From: Isoetes taiwanensis
Lineage: Eukaryota; Streptophyta; Lycopodiopsida; Isoetales; Isoetaceae
Length of the DNA: 64,000 bases
Reading direction: 5' to 3'
Assembly: GCA_021234155.1 (NCBI GenBank)
Contig: JAJEKV010000187.1
Location: 587,152-651,151 of the forward strand
Shown: positions 45,407 to 55,599 of the stretch, piece after piece
Numbering within the stretch: position 1 is the stretch's first letter
Layout of the letters: every line of letters starts with the position of its first letter
Program-made: the position numbers and the translations under genes
Notes under the pieces: generated by a model
The model's input: the letters and a program-made list of their open reading frames with translations, nothing else
Told to the model about the DNA's origin: nothing
Database searches by the model: none

Positions 45407-47274
45407 AGCTTCGCTTGATCAGGGAAATGGCAGGCAAGGCACATATCAGGGTTATCCAAGATGAGAGTAGGATTCCAAAAAATGGATTGATCTGTGGATA
45501 AACCCTTTTCCCAAGTGTACATCTGTTTAACTTCGAGCCAAGCCTTTATCCACTTTTTAATCAGACCTGGAGTGGTGGCTGGAACAGAGAATGGAAAGAA
45601 GATAGAATGTGGCAGGTCCATCTTTAGATTTCTCCAACCATAAGGATGGCATTTACCAATATAATGCCTGATCAGTGCAGATATGGGGTGCTTGATTTTA
45701 TCATAAGAGGCCTTATGAAAATATTTTGCTGCCAAAGCCAAACCTTGCTTTCTTATATTAATAGTTCCCAGTCCACCTTCTGCTTTTGACTTGCAACACT
45801 CTTCCATGGAAACTGGATGCCAGCACCTTCTATTTTGGCCACAGGAGATAAACCTGCCAATAATACCTTGAAGCTTATTAGTAACGTTTTTAGGAGCTAA
45901 AATAATTGAGGATTGATAGACCTGCGAGGAGGATATCATAAAATTGGCTATAATAGCTCTGCCATTCTTGGAAAGATATTTAGAGTTCAGGGTGTCAACC
46001 TTTTTATAAAATTTATCAGTTATATCATTCCACAGTTCCGAGGCATTACTTCTGATGGCAAAGGGAATACCCAGAATTTTAGTCTTTGTGCAAGGTGAGT
46101 TATACTTACAGCCAAAAAGGTCAGCCGCCTGGGTGCCTTTGTCCATGTCCCTGGCTTGAATAGCAGATTTAAGAGGGTTAATTTTGCAACCTGAGGTATG
46201 GCCAAAGTCCTGGAGAATATGCTGAGTGTTGGTGATCAAATCCTGATCCATAGAAGTCATAATGAAGGTATCATCAGCAAAATGTCCATTGAGGATCTGA
46301 TCCACCTGAGAGTTATCAGGGAGTTGAAGTCCTTTGATAGAATTCTCATTCTTTGCCTTTTCCAATCTGCTATGCAATGCTTCCATGACAATTAAGAATA
46401 AAAACGGGGCTAGAGGACACCCTTGCTTAACACCTCTTTTGAGAGCAAAGAAAGGGCTGCACTCACCATTAACAAGTACTGCCGATCTAGAATTACTCAA
46501 GATAGCTTTAAACATACCTATACTTTCTTCGTTGAACCCCAAAGCCCTGCAGCACTTAAACAAGAAATTCCAACTGACCGTATCAAACGCTTTCGTGATA
46601 TCCAGTTTGAGAAGGGCAATATCTTGGTTGGATTCCTTGGCCCAGTGTAATCCTAGGATTGCAGTGACCACATTGTCCAGGATAAAACGATCCTTAAGAT
46701 ATGCTGATTGGGTGCTACTGATTGCATTGTTTAAAATCTTCTTGAGTCTAGCAGCCAGCGCCCCTGCAATTATCTTGTAAATAATATTAGTAAGAGAAAT
46801 TGGTCTATAATCAGCGAAGGAGGTTGGGGAGTCAATCTTGGGAATGAGAGTAATAAGACTCGTGTTGATCCTAGCATCCAGACACTTATTTATCCTGAAC
46901 TCATTGGATAAATTGGTAATACCTTCACTTAAAATAGGCCAAGCCTTTTTAAAAAATTCCGCAGGGAGGCCATCTGGTCCCGGGGTCTTCCCATTATCCA
47001 TTCCAGAGATAACTTCCTTGAGCTCAATATCAGTAAATGGGGCTGTGATCAGGTTGTTCTGGTCATCATTGACTTTATTCCCAATGTTAATGAAAAGGTC
47101 CATCATCCCATCAGGGCAGTCAGTGTTAGTACCCATGATCCTTGTGAAATGGTCCACAGCAGCCTTCTTAAGGTTGAGATTACCAGAAATTAGAGTATCC
47201 CCCACCTTGACTTCATCAATTTGATTTCTTTTGAGCTTTGTCTTGGCTTTGATAAAAAATACTTGGAATTGCAT
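45403..47274 (-). CDS. L1 ORF2 reverse transcriptase
   Basis: RT boxes are in the usual order: GPDGLPAEFFKKAWP, FADYRPISLTNIIYKI, LKLDITKAFDTVSWNFL, KRGVKQGCPLAPFLFLIVME and the catalytic NGHFADDTFIM. Next come LGIPFAIRSN and EGGLGTINIRKQGLA. It is open for 623 residues. The upstream endonuclease frame ends at 47190 and overlaps this frame. The shift lies in a T6 run near 47257, where one missing base would explain the break. Confidence 0.9.
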   Translation of the reverse strand: MQFQVFFIKAKTKLKRNQIDEVKVGDTLISGNLNLKKAAVDHFTRIMGTNTDCPDGMMDLFINIGNKVNDDQNNLITAPFTDIELKEVISGMDNGKTPGPDGLPAEFFKKAWPILSEGITNLSNEFRINKCLDARINTSLITLIPKIDSPTSFADYRPISLTNIIYKIIAGALAARLKKILNNAISSTQSAYLKDRFILDNVVTAILGLHWAKESNQDIALLKLDITKAFDTVSWNFLFKCCRALGFNEESIGMFKAILSNSRSAVLVNGECSPFFALKRGVKQGCPLAPFLFLIVMEALHSRLEKAKNENSIKGLQLPDNSQVDQILNGHFADDTFIMTSMDQDLITNTQHILQDFGHTSGCKINPLKSAIQARDMDKGTQAADLFGCKYNSPCTKTKILGIPFAIRSNASELWNDITDKFYKKVDTLNSKYLSKNGRAIIANFMISSSQVYQSSIILAPKNVTNKLQGIIGRFISCGQNRRCWHPVSMEECCKSKAEGGLGTINIRKQGLALAAKYFHKASYDKIKHPISALIRHYIGKCHPYGWRNLKMDLPHSIFFPFSVPATTPGLIKKWIKAWLEVKQMYTWEKGLSTDQSIFWNPTLILDNPDMCLACHFPDQAKL

Positions 47275-48341
47275 CTCTCATCCTCCTTGAGCTCTTTGAT
47301 TTTAGCCTTTACTTTCCAGCCCTTTGCAATGCTAATTTCCTCCTTCTCTATCTGAATTTTGATGTCCTCTTGCATGTCAGCAGGGGCATTACTGAGGCTT
47401 TCTCTCAGATTAGCCAGAATGGCTTGCTTCTGGTAGTGGATTTCTTTACCCCAACATTTTAGCCAGCTCTTAATGTGCTTGGCTAAATTAATCCACCACC
47501 ACATCCAACCAATATCACCAGCTGGCATGGGGTGACAGTTTATAATGTTCTGGAGCTTATCCATAAATTCCTCATGGTCCAAAAGATTAACATTAAGCTT
47601 GAAGAAGGATTTTCTATTGCTTTGCATATTCTTGCCAATAAAACAAATTTGCTGAGGATAGTGGTCGGAGAGAGTGTATCCTGTTAGATTATCCACTCTA
47701 CTGCCAATAGTCCAAAGGTTCTCACTAAGGTAAAAATGGTCATGAAGGCAGCAAATAGGATCAGCTCTATGATCAGACCAGCTAAAAGAATTAGGTTTAG
47801 TTCTGGCAATTCTGAGATTATCAGCTAGAAGTTTGGACCAAACGCCCTGTTCCTGAGGCAAGAGAGCTTTAAAATTCCTGCTATCAGTGACCATATTAAA
47901 GTCTCCAGCCAGAATTAGATCATCAGCATCTATATTGGCCAAACTTTGATTAATTTGATTCCACACAGCAATCCTCTCAGAGGGGTTATGGTAAGAGTAC
48001 ACATTAGCTATAGCTATAGTTTCAAGGCCAAGGTTACCTACTAGAATCTGCCACCTACCACTGTTATCATTGACCATATGAATTACCTCTAGATTGATTC
48101 TCATGTTCCATACTATGGTAATACCTGCAGACGAGTCATTAGCACTTATAGACCAAACTTTAAAATTAGGAGGAAGGGATCTAGAAATAATCTCGTTATG
48201 GTTAAGATCATGGATCTTATGCTCCTGGATTAGCAAAATATCAGGGTTAAGGGTAGATATACAGACCTTTAAACGCTCCCTTTTGATAATACTATTTATA
48301 CCCTGGAGATTCCAGGTAATGATTTTAAGGGGGTTGGACAT
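47190..48341 (-). CDS. L1 ORF2 AP-like endonuclease
   Basis: Translation should start at the ATG at 48341-48339 (MSNPLKIITWNLQGINS). This start overlaps the TAA of ORF1 in a TAATG arrangement, which suggests termination-reinitiation. Exo/endo/phosphatase boxes are NLQGIN, DILLIQEHKI, WSISANDSSAGITIVWN, ILAGDFNMV, SFSWSDHR and LSDHYPQ. The endonuclease nicks target DNA for insertion. Confidence 0.85.
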   Translation of the reverse strand: MSNPLKIITWNLQGINSIIKRERLKVCISTLNPDILLIQEHKIHDLNHNEIISRSLPPNFKVWSISANDSSAGITIVWNMRINLEVIHMVNDNSGRWQILVGNLGLETIAIANVYSYHNPSERIAVWNQINQSLANIDADDLILAGDFNMVTDSRNFKALLPQEQGVWSKLLADNLRIARTKPNSFSWSDHRADPICCLHDHFYLSENLWTIGSRVDNLTGYTLSDHYPQQICFIGKNMQSNRKSFFKLNVNLLDHEEFMDKLQNIINCHPMPAGDIGWMWWWINLAKHIKSWLKCWGKEIHYQKQAILANLRESLSNAPADMQEDIKIQIEKEEISIAKGWKVKAKIKELKEDERCNSKYFLSKPRQSSKEIKLMKSRWGIL

Positions 48342-49924
48342 TAGCATTTGTACCTTCCTTTGGCCATCCTGGATTGGATGGCAGAATTCCTCGGGCTTAC
48401 TCTCAGAGGTCCAATGTAAGTTTTCTTCTGTCCCCTGCCCCTTCTTCTTGAAGTAATCTGCTTCCATCCTTCCTCATTGCAAGAATGTATGAACTCGTGG
48501 TCCGAATTATAGTTCTCAGACTCCCCCTCAGAATTTTCCTCCTTAAGAGGGAAGGAGAGAGTCACCATGCCTGTTTTAAATTTGACTTCCAAGTTGACAT
48601 TCTTGAGAAGAAAATCCCAATTGTTATTCATGAAAAGAGAATCGCTATTGAGAGTGAAATCCGAATGACGATCATCAGGATCCCTTTGAGTTATGGTTTT
48701 ACAATCCATTTGAGCCTGGGCAGGATCATCTTTTTGAGCCCGAGCCGAATCAACCATGTTTTTGGGGCGCCACTCCTGCCTAATGATGAGAGGGGGTTTA
48801 ACTGATGTAGCTTTTTCTCCGCAGGGTGCAGCTTCTTCAAGCACCTTATGGGTAGGAGTTTTAGAATACACCACCTCTAAATCCAGAGTTCTGCCTTCTG
48901 AGATCTTAATTTTAACATTTTTAAGCCATCTTGAGTCAATTTCTTTAGAGATACAGACAGAGGGGAAATTTGTTTGGGGGATATTAATAGAGATAATATC
49001 CCCCAATTTGCTCGAGATGGCCCTTAGATGAGAAATTGTCCATAAAGCAGGGGGCAGATTAGGAAATGTTATCCAAGTAGAAGTAGAAATATGCTTTGGG
49101 TTACCTGGGGTAAATAATGGGCTCCATCTCATGATATAAAACTCGTTGTTACTAATTTTGCCCAATTTCTTTTTTAGCAGGTAGGTAACACTAAAATTAT
49201 CCTTACAGAGGATCTGAAACGTTCTGTTATCAATCTTGAGCAAGGAGCAGATGGGGATTCTATGAGTTTTGGTAATCCAAAACTTGATTTCTCCAATAGA
49301 GGGGCATTTTGATGGGAAATAGATAAGCATCCCTCTGTCAGAGTATAAATTCACTGCCGTGGAATCTTGCACACTCGAAAGATCAATATAATCCAAATTA
49401 ACTTTAGATTTGTCAGTCGGGTTAGCACAAGAATCAAGATTAAGCAAAGCATTTTTATATGAGGGAAGAATTGGACCTTTTGCTTTGTCGCTTTTGCCAA
49501 TGACAGGGATCCGGTTACATACTTTCTGATCTTCAACTGAAGCACTGATCCTGTTCATGCTTGGAGTTGTTGTAGGTCCACGCAGATTCCCTCTGATCCT
49601 GCTTGATGTCTCTAGCGGATTGAAATAGCCATTGGAATCCCTGATCTTGCATGCACCCGTGTCCTTTTTGAGTCTTGTCTGATAAATGCCATATTCTTGC
49701 GAGACATCCTTAAGGATTAGATCAGAACCCGAGGGGAATTTACTGAGAGCCTGCTTCCGGTGATACTCGATGACACTATCGTCGGCTTCTTCCCATCTTT
49801 TAATGAGTTTTATGGAGGCCTTAGAGTTCCAGTTAAGGTTTTCAAGGTCTAAAAGAATTGCCTTGGCCGCATTGAGCATCTCGTCCATAGATTTCTGGAG
49901 ATGTTGTTCTTGAGGCTGCAACAA
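48341..49924 (-). CDS. L1 ORF1 protein (DUF4283-type)
   Basis: The central region reads FWITKTHRIPICSLLKIDN...FYIMRWSPLFTPGNPKHIS and STWITFPNLPPALW. It resembles the DUF4283 RNA-binding region found in plant L1 ORF1 proteins (a W.P.F.P......WI..P.LP pattern). The N terminus is a charged, helix-rich stretch. The C terminus is basic (SRRRGRGQKK). Its stop overlaps the ORF2 start. Confidence 0.75.
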   Translation of the reverse strand: MLQPQEQHLQKSMDEMLNAAKAILLDLENLNWNSKASIKLIKRWEEADDSVIEYHRKQALSKFPSGSDLILKDVSQEYGIYQTRLKKDTGACKIRDSNGYFNPLETSSRIRGNLRGPTTTPSMNRISASVEDQKVCNRIPVIGKSDKAKGPILPSYKNALLNLDSCANPTDKSKVNLDYIDLSSVQDSTAVNLYSDRGMLIYFPSKCPSIGEIKFWITKTHRIPICSLLKIDNRTFQILCKDNFSVTYLLKKKLGKISNNEFYIMRWSPLFTPGNPKHISTSTWITFPNLPPALWTISHLRAISSKLGDIISINIPQTNFPSVCISKEIDSRWLKNVKIKISEGRTLDLEVVYSKTPTHKVLEEAAPCGEKATSVKPPLIIRQEWRPKNMVDSARAQKDDPAQAQMDCKTITQRDPDDRHSDFTLNSDSLFMNNNWDFLLKNVNLEVKFKTGMVTLSFPLKEENSEGESENYNSDHEFIHSCNEEGWKQITSRRRGRGQKKTYIGPLRVSPRNSAIQSRMAKGRYKC

Positions 49925-50313
49925 TCGGCTTCGGAGTGGCCCTGTTTCACCCTTATCCTTTTACATAAATTTCTGTCCATTTCCTGAAGAAGCTCGAACA
50001 TATTCCATGCCCAATCCCTATCGTTTGCCCTTCCAGCGCTATAATCTTTATCTACGGTTTCCATTTTACTGAGAGTCTCACAAATAACCCCGTCACCAAG
50101 AACCTCCATGCAAACCGCCGCTGCTCTCTGTTGATCTTGAATTAGAGCAAAGGTGATGTACAAACATTTCAGTTTCCCCCAAACCTTATCATTTTTACTG
50201 TCTAGCCAGAAGATGTTAGTCCATTCATCGTCTTCGATCATGCGAAGAGCTTTTTCCTTGTCCATTTGGCTCTTGGGCTGATTCGAGCCAATTTTCACGG
50301 TTTTGCTTGCCAT
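49849..50313 (-). CDS. Upstream L1 frame of unknown function (154 aa)
   Basis: The frame starts MASKTVKIGSNQPKSQMDKE and overlaps the N terminus of the next frame by 76 bases. It may be the true N-terminal part of ORF1, separated by a frame break. I do not recognise its family. Confidence 0.4.
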   Translation of the reverse strand: MASKTVKIGSNQPKSQMDKEKALRMIEDDEWTNIFWLDSKNDKVWGKLKCLYITFALIQDQQRAAAVCMEVLGDGVICETLSKMETVDKDYSAGRANDRDWAWNMFELLQEMDRNLCKRIRVKQGHSEADCCSLKNNISRNLWTRCSMRPRQFF

Positions 50314-50372
50314 ACTCAGTTTCTCCTAGCCGAACTTCAAACAAGAGTCTGTAAATTCAAGCTTGCCGGAGA

Positions 50373-50753
50373 TCAATCAAACCTCCACACCAAAATATCA
50401 AGGTCTTCGAATCTTTCCGCCGGGTGTAGGTTGAAGAAGAGAGCCCACCGAACTAAGGGTTCTGCCCCAAAATCCAAGGGAATGCTGAGCCGGAAGAGAT
50501 TTCTGGGAAAACGGTTGCCCAGAGCCAAATATCCGGTATTATGAGCGCAAATTCTTAATGATCCTAGTCTGTCAAAGCACAGTATGCTAAGGAAGTGACT
50601 GCCTACTGACGTCCTACTAAATCCTATCCTAGAATGATTGTTGTACGCTAATCTAAGGAGGTTTCTAAAGGCATTGACTGTCACATCGTTGTCCACTGGG
50701 ATCTGGGGAAACCCCAGACTCTGGAGAACATCCTCTAAAAGGGACTCATCCAT
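50373..50753 (-). CDS. 5' short frame of the L1 (126 aa)
   Basis: It starts MDESLLEDVLQSLGFPQIPV near the element's 5' end and is compact without low complexity. Plant LINEs sometimes carry an extra 5' frame, but whether it is translated is unknown. Confidence 0.35.
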   Translation of the reverse strand: MDESLLEDVLQSLGFPQIPVDNDVTVNAFRNLLRLAYNNHSRIGFSRTSVGSHFLSILCFDRLGSLRICAHNTGYLALGNRFPRNLFRLSIPLDFGAEPLVRWALFFNLHPAERFEDLDILVWRFD

Positions 50754-50850
50754 CGAGTCTCAGGTTTCTCCCGTTTCCCGAGGCGGGCCGAAGGAGCGCC
50801 AATGTGAGCGCCAACGTCCATCTCCGTCATCGCAACCTTCCAGAAAAAAA

Positions 50851-50865
50851 ACATATTTCATTATC
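50851..50865. repeat. Target-site duplication of the nested L1 (right)
   Basis: This is the second copy of ACATATTTCATTATC. In the gypsy frame it encodes DNEIC at the end of the protease region. Confidence 0.9.
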
Positions 50866-52554
50866 ATATACATAAATTCCGAAAACTTGATTATTATTCA
50901 CTTTAAAAGCAGTTTTGGCCTGAGTGGCCGATAACAATTTCCCGGATCCCACATATGGTGATCCTTGTATACTGACAGACTTAGTATCTTCTAACTCAAA
51001 AGTTAATACATGGGATGCCCAATCAATGAGCGGACGTGCAGTTTGAAGCCACTTTATTCCCAAAATGACATCATAACGTTTCAAATTGATTAAATCAACA
51101 TCAATTTTAAATTGTACTGCTTTAGGTGAACTTCTATCTTGAAGTATCAAGTCTACGCCCTGCGCTTGTTGATCTCCACGTTGAACCTGAGGCCCCGCCT
51201 CCCCTTCAACCACGTACGGAGTCACCTTCGTCAGCTCTAGGCCTAGCTCCCTCGCTAAGTCTGCAGACAAGAAATTGTCAGTGCTCGCTGAATCAATAAG
51301 AACAATCACGCTCTTTTCCTTGATTCTACCTAGAACACGTATGACTTTACCAAAGAAAACTTTAGAAGAATCATTTACCATGCTTTCTTCTCTCGCGATG
51401 GCCGACAGTGTCTTTACCGCTTCACCATCCGATGGTGTTTTGGCCGTCGCCGCTACCGCCTTCTTTGGCTTTTGTGGCTTAGGACATTCTCTCGCATAAT
51501 GGCCCATGCCTTGGCAGTTATAGCACTTTATAGCTGCCTTTTTCTGGCTCGAATCTTTCGACTGCCCCGCAGCTTTTTTATTCGATTGATTTCGCTTTCG
51601 CTTTTTATTGGATGACCCTCCATCCCCATTATTCTCGGGTCGTTTTGATTTCCAATCAAAACTCTTTTTGGTCTTCGGAGGTTCCTCTCGACCAACTAGT
51701 TTCCTTGCAAGCTCCACCGCTTCCTCGAAGCCCGTGGGTTCTGCTTGCAACAAGTGCGTCTTGATGCTGACTTCTTTCAGACCATTAACAAAATGGTCCA
51801 CCCTCATCTGAGGGGTAAGATCGGGAAGTCTTGCGAACAACCCCCGGAGTTTACTCACATACTCCTGTAAAGTTCCAATTTGCACTGACTCCCGAAGGGA
51901 TATCAGTGCATGGCGGCTATCAAAGTGAGGCGCATACTCATCTTTGAATCGCTTGCAGAAGTCTGTCCAAGACCGAAAGGTCTTCCCGCTGTCGGTGTGG
52001 ATAGCCCACCACGAAGCAGCAGCACCCTTCAACTTAAGAGAGGCATGCAAAACTTTTGCAGTGTCACCCTTCTTAGTAGCCGCATAGTATAACTTCATGC
52101 GGCCCAACCAGAGCATCGCATCCTCTGATGTCCCTGTTCCATCAAACTCAGGCATTTTCATTTTTTCCAGAGCTTTGATTTCTTCCTCCGAAAGCCCATT
52201 CACAGTCTCTTCGGGAGGATCATTCACAGCCAGATTGGCTGCGTCCAGTGTAGAGCGACCAACTCCAAGTGGTACACTCACAACTGGCCTCCCCCTAGCG
52301 GTACCCCGTACCGTTTGGGTTGTCGTTGGAATACTTCTGGAGTTTCGCATAAGCTGATCAATAGATTCCCTAAGACGCCGCTCCCGGGCAGCACTTTCGA
52401 ACATCCACTGACTCATTTGCCTCTGCATATTTTCGAGAGTTCTAGCAACCGAAGATTGCTCTTCTTGAGAACCTCCTCGAACTGTAGTAACTGTTGTTGC
52501 AGTCGCCAATAACGGTCTTCTGAGAATCTTGCTCACGAGCTTACTCCGCGACAA
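50866..52554 (-). CDS. Gypsy gag and aspartic protease
   Basis: The gag region has AMLWLGRMKLYYAATKKGD, KLKGAAASWW and SLRESVQIGTLQEYVSKLRG, typical of Retrotrans_gag. A CCHC zinc knuckle follows (CYNCQGMGHYARECP). The aspartic protease active-site segment reads VIVLIDSASTDNFLSADLA (D-S-A/G variant) with ILGIKWLQTARPLIDW downstream. The frame continues to the L1 insertion. The last residues after DNEIC belong to the inserted L1. Confidence 0.85.
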
Positions 52555-52822
52555 CCCGTACTAGCTTCACTAGTAACCAAACCTTCCTGTGAAACTGGGT
52601 CACCCCCAGGGTGTCCGGCATCACTACGAGGTTGTTCACTAACAACGGGGAAGACAACCCCACACCAGGTTGCTCCCGCAACATGGCCTCAAAATCAAAC
52701 GGAGGTAAGTCCTCCAGATGAATATCACGAAGCGCCGGAATTATGCCATCTGTTAAAGCAACAGTTGGCAAACCATCAATTGGCTGCGACATCTCCTGTG
52801 TCGGATCAGCCATAGGTCTCAA
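52541..52822 (-). CDS. N-terminal gag-leader frame (93 aa)
   Basis: It starts MRPMADPTQEMSQPIDGLP close to the primer site and overlaps the gag frame by 14 bases in another frame. It may be the original N terminus of gag displaced by a frame break, or a leader frame. Confidence 0.4.
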   Translation of the reverse strand: MRPMADPTQEMSQPIDGLPTVALTDGIIPALRDIHLEDLPPFDFEAMLREQPGVGLSSPLLVNNLVVMPDTLGVTQFHRKVWLLVKLVRVVAE

Positions 52823-52825
52823 CTT

Positions 52826-52838
52826 GGCTCTGATACCA
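52826..52838 (-). other. Primer-binding site of the gypsy element (initiator Met-tRNA)
   Basis: On the minus strand TGGTATCAGAGCC lies three bases after the end of the right-hand LTR, complementary to initiator Met-tRNA. It fixes the minus orientation. Confidence 0.85.
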
Positions 52839-52841
52839 AAT

Positions 52842-53632
52842 TGTCACACCTACAGAAAGTAGAGTCAGTTGCGCTACCTTGAACTCCCCGAGTTCCCCGC
52901 AGCCTTGAGTTCCCAGAACTCCCCACGCACAACTGAAAAACTAATCCCCAGGATTAGCTTGAAGCCCTGCTTCAAAAGTTCTATCACTAGAACTAATACC
53001 GCTTGGCTGAAAGTATTGCTTTAAGGACGATCCGTAATATTCTCAAAACGAACGCCCCTTGAGCTATCACTCAATAGTGAAGTAGCTCGAACCACGAAAT
53101 GGTTCCCAAACAACTCACAATGGGTCAAACCCCGGGTAAAGGATCGGCTGTCAACTAAGGCGGATGCGCTCCAACCGCTTGCTCTCAAGATAGAAACTCC
53201 TCCTGCAGAAAACGTCTCTAAAGTACTTTATAGAGCTTCTAGGGCCAAGAATAGGCCGAAAAAGGCCTATGGGTCCTTTCTTTAGCTCGGATTGAGCAAG
53301 AATAGCTCAGATCCGGCCCCTTTTGGCTGATCCGGCCGTTCCACAATAGGCTGCGATCAGATTTAGTGAACAAACCTTTTGGCTTGACCCATCCAATGGG
53401 TTTCCGCCACCTCACACCCCTTTTCCAATGGTTGAGTGGTTTTTAACATGAAACTTTATAATTTAATTAAATGGCAAGTTAACATACGAAACTTCTCTTA
53501 TTTAAAAATTATCCCCACGCCGCCCCTAGGCGGTATTGCCGCATGGGATATTCCCAGGCCACCCCGTGGCATTCCCATGGCGAACCCCTGGTCCCAAGGT
53601 CGGCAAGCGCGACTTGCCCTTGGACCGTAACA
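52842..53632 (-). repeat. 5' LTR of the gypsy element (right copy)
   Basis: This is a 791-base copy of 40511-41295 with the same TGTCACACCT and CCGTAACA ends. TTCTT follows at 53633-53637. Confidence 0.9.
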
Positions 53633-54968
53633 TTCTTACCCTTAAGTACCCGCTGGTCGCCACCATGCCGCGCTTCAAGCTTACCGTAGACCTAAAGAAG
53701 ATGAACGTCTTCCAGCTGTATAGCGTGCTAGTAGACCATCTCTCAGATGATAGCTCCATGGTCGACACTGTTCTAGACCTGCTTGTGACCCATTTCACCG
53801 AGAATCGCCGAATCCCATACCCTATCTTCCATTTTAATGAACGCTTTCTTATGAAGCTGAATGAGGCTAATGCAGCCTATACTTTAGTACAGCAGCCTGA
53901 TCAAGCTTATGCTATAGTTAAGTTTTATCCGCTAGCAAGCCCAGAGGAGGACCCCGTAGAGCTTATCCGAACTGAGGCCCAAAGGATTTTGCACCTTGCT
54001 AGGATAGAGGACCTCCAGCAAATAGCGAGTGGCCTCCCAGAAGAGCGAGCTAGCCGTTTTTATTATCTTGGTAGAGGCCTACAGGGACCATTACAATCTT
54101 CCTTCTTTCTACTGGAATGAAGAGTTACATAGCTTCATCTTCGAAAATGTCCCACCTAGCTTCACACAAGACCGCATGGACCTCGTAGAAGCCGACATGC
54201 GAGCTCACTCGGACCGGTACCATACGGAGATTGCAAGGCGAACACAAGTGCGCCAGGACAGGGAGGCCCGGGATGCTGAGACAGAGCGGATCCGTAGAGC
54301 AGAGGAGGTTGCCCAAACACAGCAGGGCGCGGATCAAAACGTTGATCAGGAGGGAGACCAACATGTTGCGCAGGAGACAGAGGGAAGATGGGGTAATAGG
54401 AAGAGGAAGCTTACGAAACCCACAAGGGAAGGTGTCGGTTACAAGACCCGACTGCAGAAATATGCCCAAATCGGCAAGAAAACGTCGGCACAGCGTCGGG
54501 AGCAGATAGTGCAAAGGGCAAAACATCCCATGACCGGCGGGAAGTCCTTACCCTTGCCCCGGCCGCCTGCTAAGCCGAGGAAGCCCCACAGATTCCGACC
54601 GGGTACGGTAGCCCTCCGAGAGATTCGGAAATACTAGAAGACGGCGGAACCCTTAATACGCCGGCTACCTTTCCAGCGTCTGGTCCGCAAAATTGCCCAA
54701 GAATTCAAGACCGACCTGAGGTTCTAAGTGTTAGAGCCTGAACTCTAACCTTGCAAGAAGGATGAAAAACCCAACAATCCAAGCTCAATCTATCAGATCA
54801 AGGCAATGCACAACACAAAGAATCATCATCTCCATAGCTAGATCGAGCAAAATGCTCTCTCTCAATACACCGTCTCTCTCTTTTCTTCTCTCTCTACTCA
54901 GATAATACTGCTCATAATGGCTCCACAATGCATACGTGCAAATATCCTGCACGCGTGCATGCGCGTAT

Positions 54969-55125
54969 ATCACTCTATATACGGTATATGATGAGTGTGG
55001 TGAGTGGTGACAAGTGTGGTGAGTGGTGAGTGGTGCCAGTGTGGTGAGTGGTGACAAGTGTGGTGAGTGGTGAGTGGTGGACGAAAGTGTGGTGAGTGGT
55101 GACGAGTGTGGTGAGTGGTGATCAC
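54969..55125. repeat. GTGGTGAGTGGTGA minisatellite in the left LTR
   Basis: About ten imperfect copies of GTGTGGTGAGTGGTGA-type units are present. The right LTR (59096-59180) has fewer copies. This accounts for the LTR length difference (404 versus 358 bases). Confidence 0.85.
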
Positions 55126-55599
55126 CCCAACAGTGGCGACCACAGTGGGAAAATGTGCCACTCCGTGGCGGAGAACCCACAACAAAAATACTACTATGGT
55201 CATTGGGACATGTTCCCAAATGACACATTTACATGTATGTTTAGAAAGAAAATACCCTCCTCCAATCCAAATGACTGATACAAACAAACTGGTCTAAAAT
55301 GACAGTGACGAAACAGAGCCTCTGTAACTGTGGCAAACTTTGAAAGCTGATATCTTGAGTTCCAGACCTCCGTTTGACCTGCAGCATAGCTCGTTGGATT
55401 CGTATCGCCGAAACACATCTTTTGATGTAGGATAGATTGTGTATTATGGAACTGTCACCATCTGTTTTTACAGAAAAACGACCTGCTGTAACCTAAAAGT
55501 TCTCCACAAATTCTCTGTAATTAGAGCTATACCAAATCTGAATCCCTTAGAGGTCTTTTCCATTTCTGGGATTAAGCAATAATTCCCCTTCTGGAGTCA

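Larger units (their letters stand above)
44217..50850 (-). mobile_element. Near-full-length plant L1 LINE nested in the gypsy element
   Basis: The 6.6-kb insert is bounded by a perfect 15-bp duplication. Its 3' poly(A) appears as T residues at 44217-44230 and its 5' end is at 50850. In minus-strand order it holds two short 5' frames, ORF1, the endonuclease, the reverse transcriptase and the zf-RVT region. Two one-base frame breaks in ORF2 are the only obvious lesions. It must be younger than the gypsy element it splits. Confidence 0.9.
40511..53632 (-). mobile_element. Ty3/gypsy LTR retrotransposon (likely chromovirus) with nested L1
   Basis: LTRs at 40511-41295 and 52842-53632 both run TGTCACACCT...GGACCGTAACA and differ by scattered small indels. 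TTCTT lies on both sides, a 5-bp target duplication. The element reads on the minus strand: primer site next to the right LTR, gag-protease, RT-RNase H, integrase, then a polypurine tract next to the left LTR. Remnants of a chromodomain-like tail are visible after the integrase. An L1 element interrupts the polyprotein between protease and RT. Removing it restores an open frame across the junction. Confidence 0.9.

Noticed and set aside
54785-55418. Minus-strand His/Ser/Thr-rich frames (THHTCHHSPH repeats)
   Set aside because: They are translations of the LTR minisatellite, not proteins.
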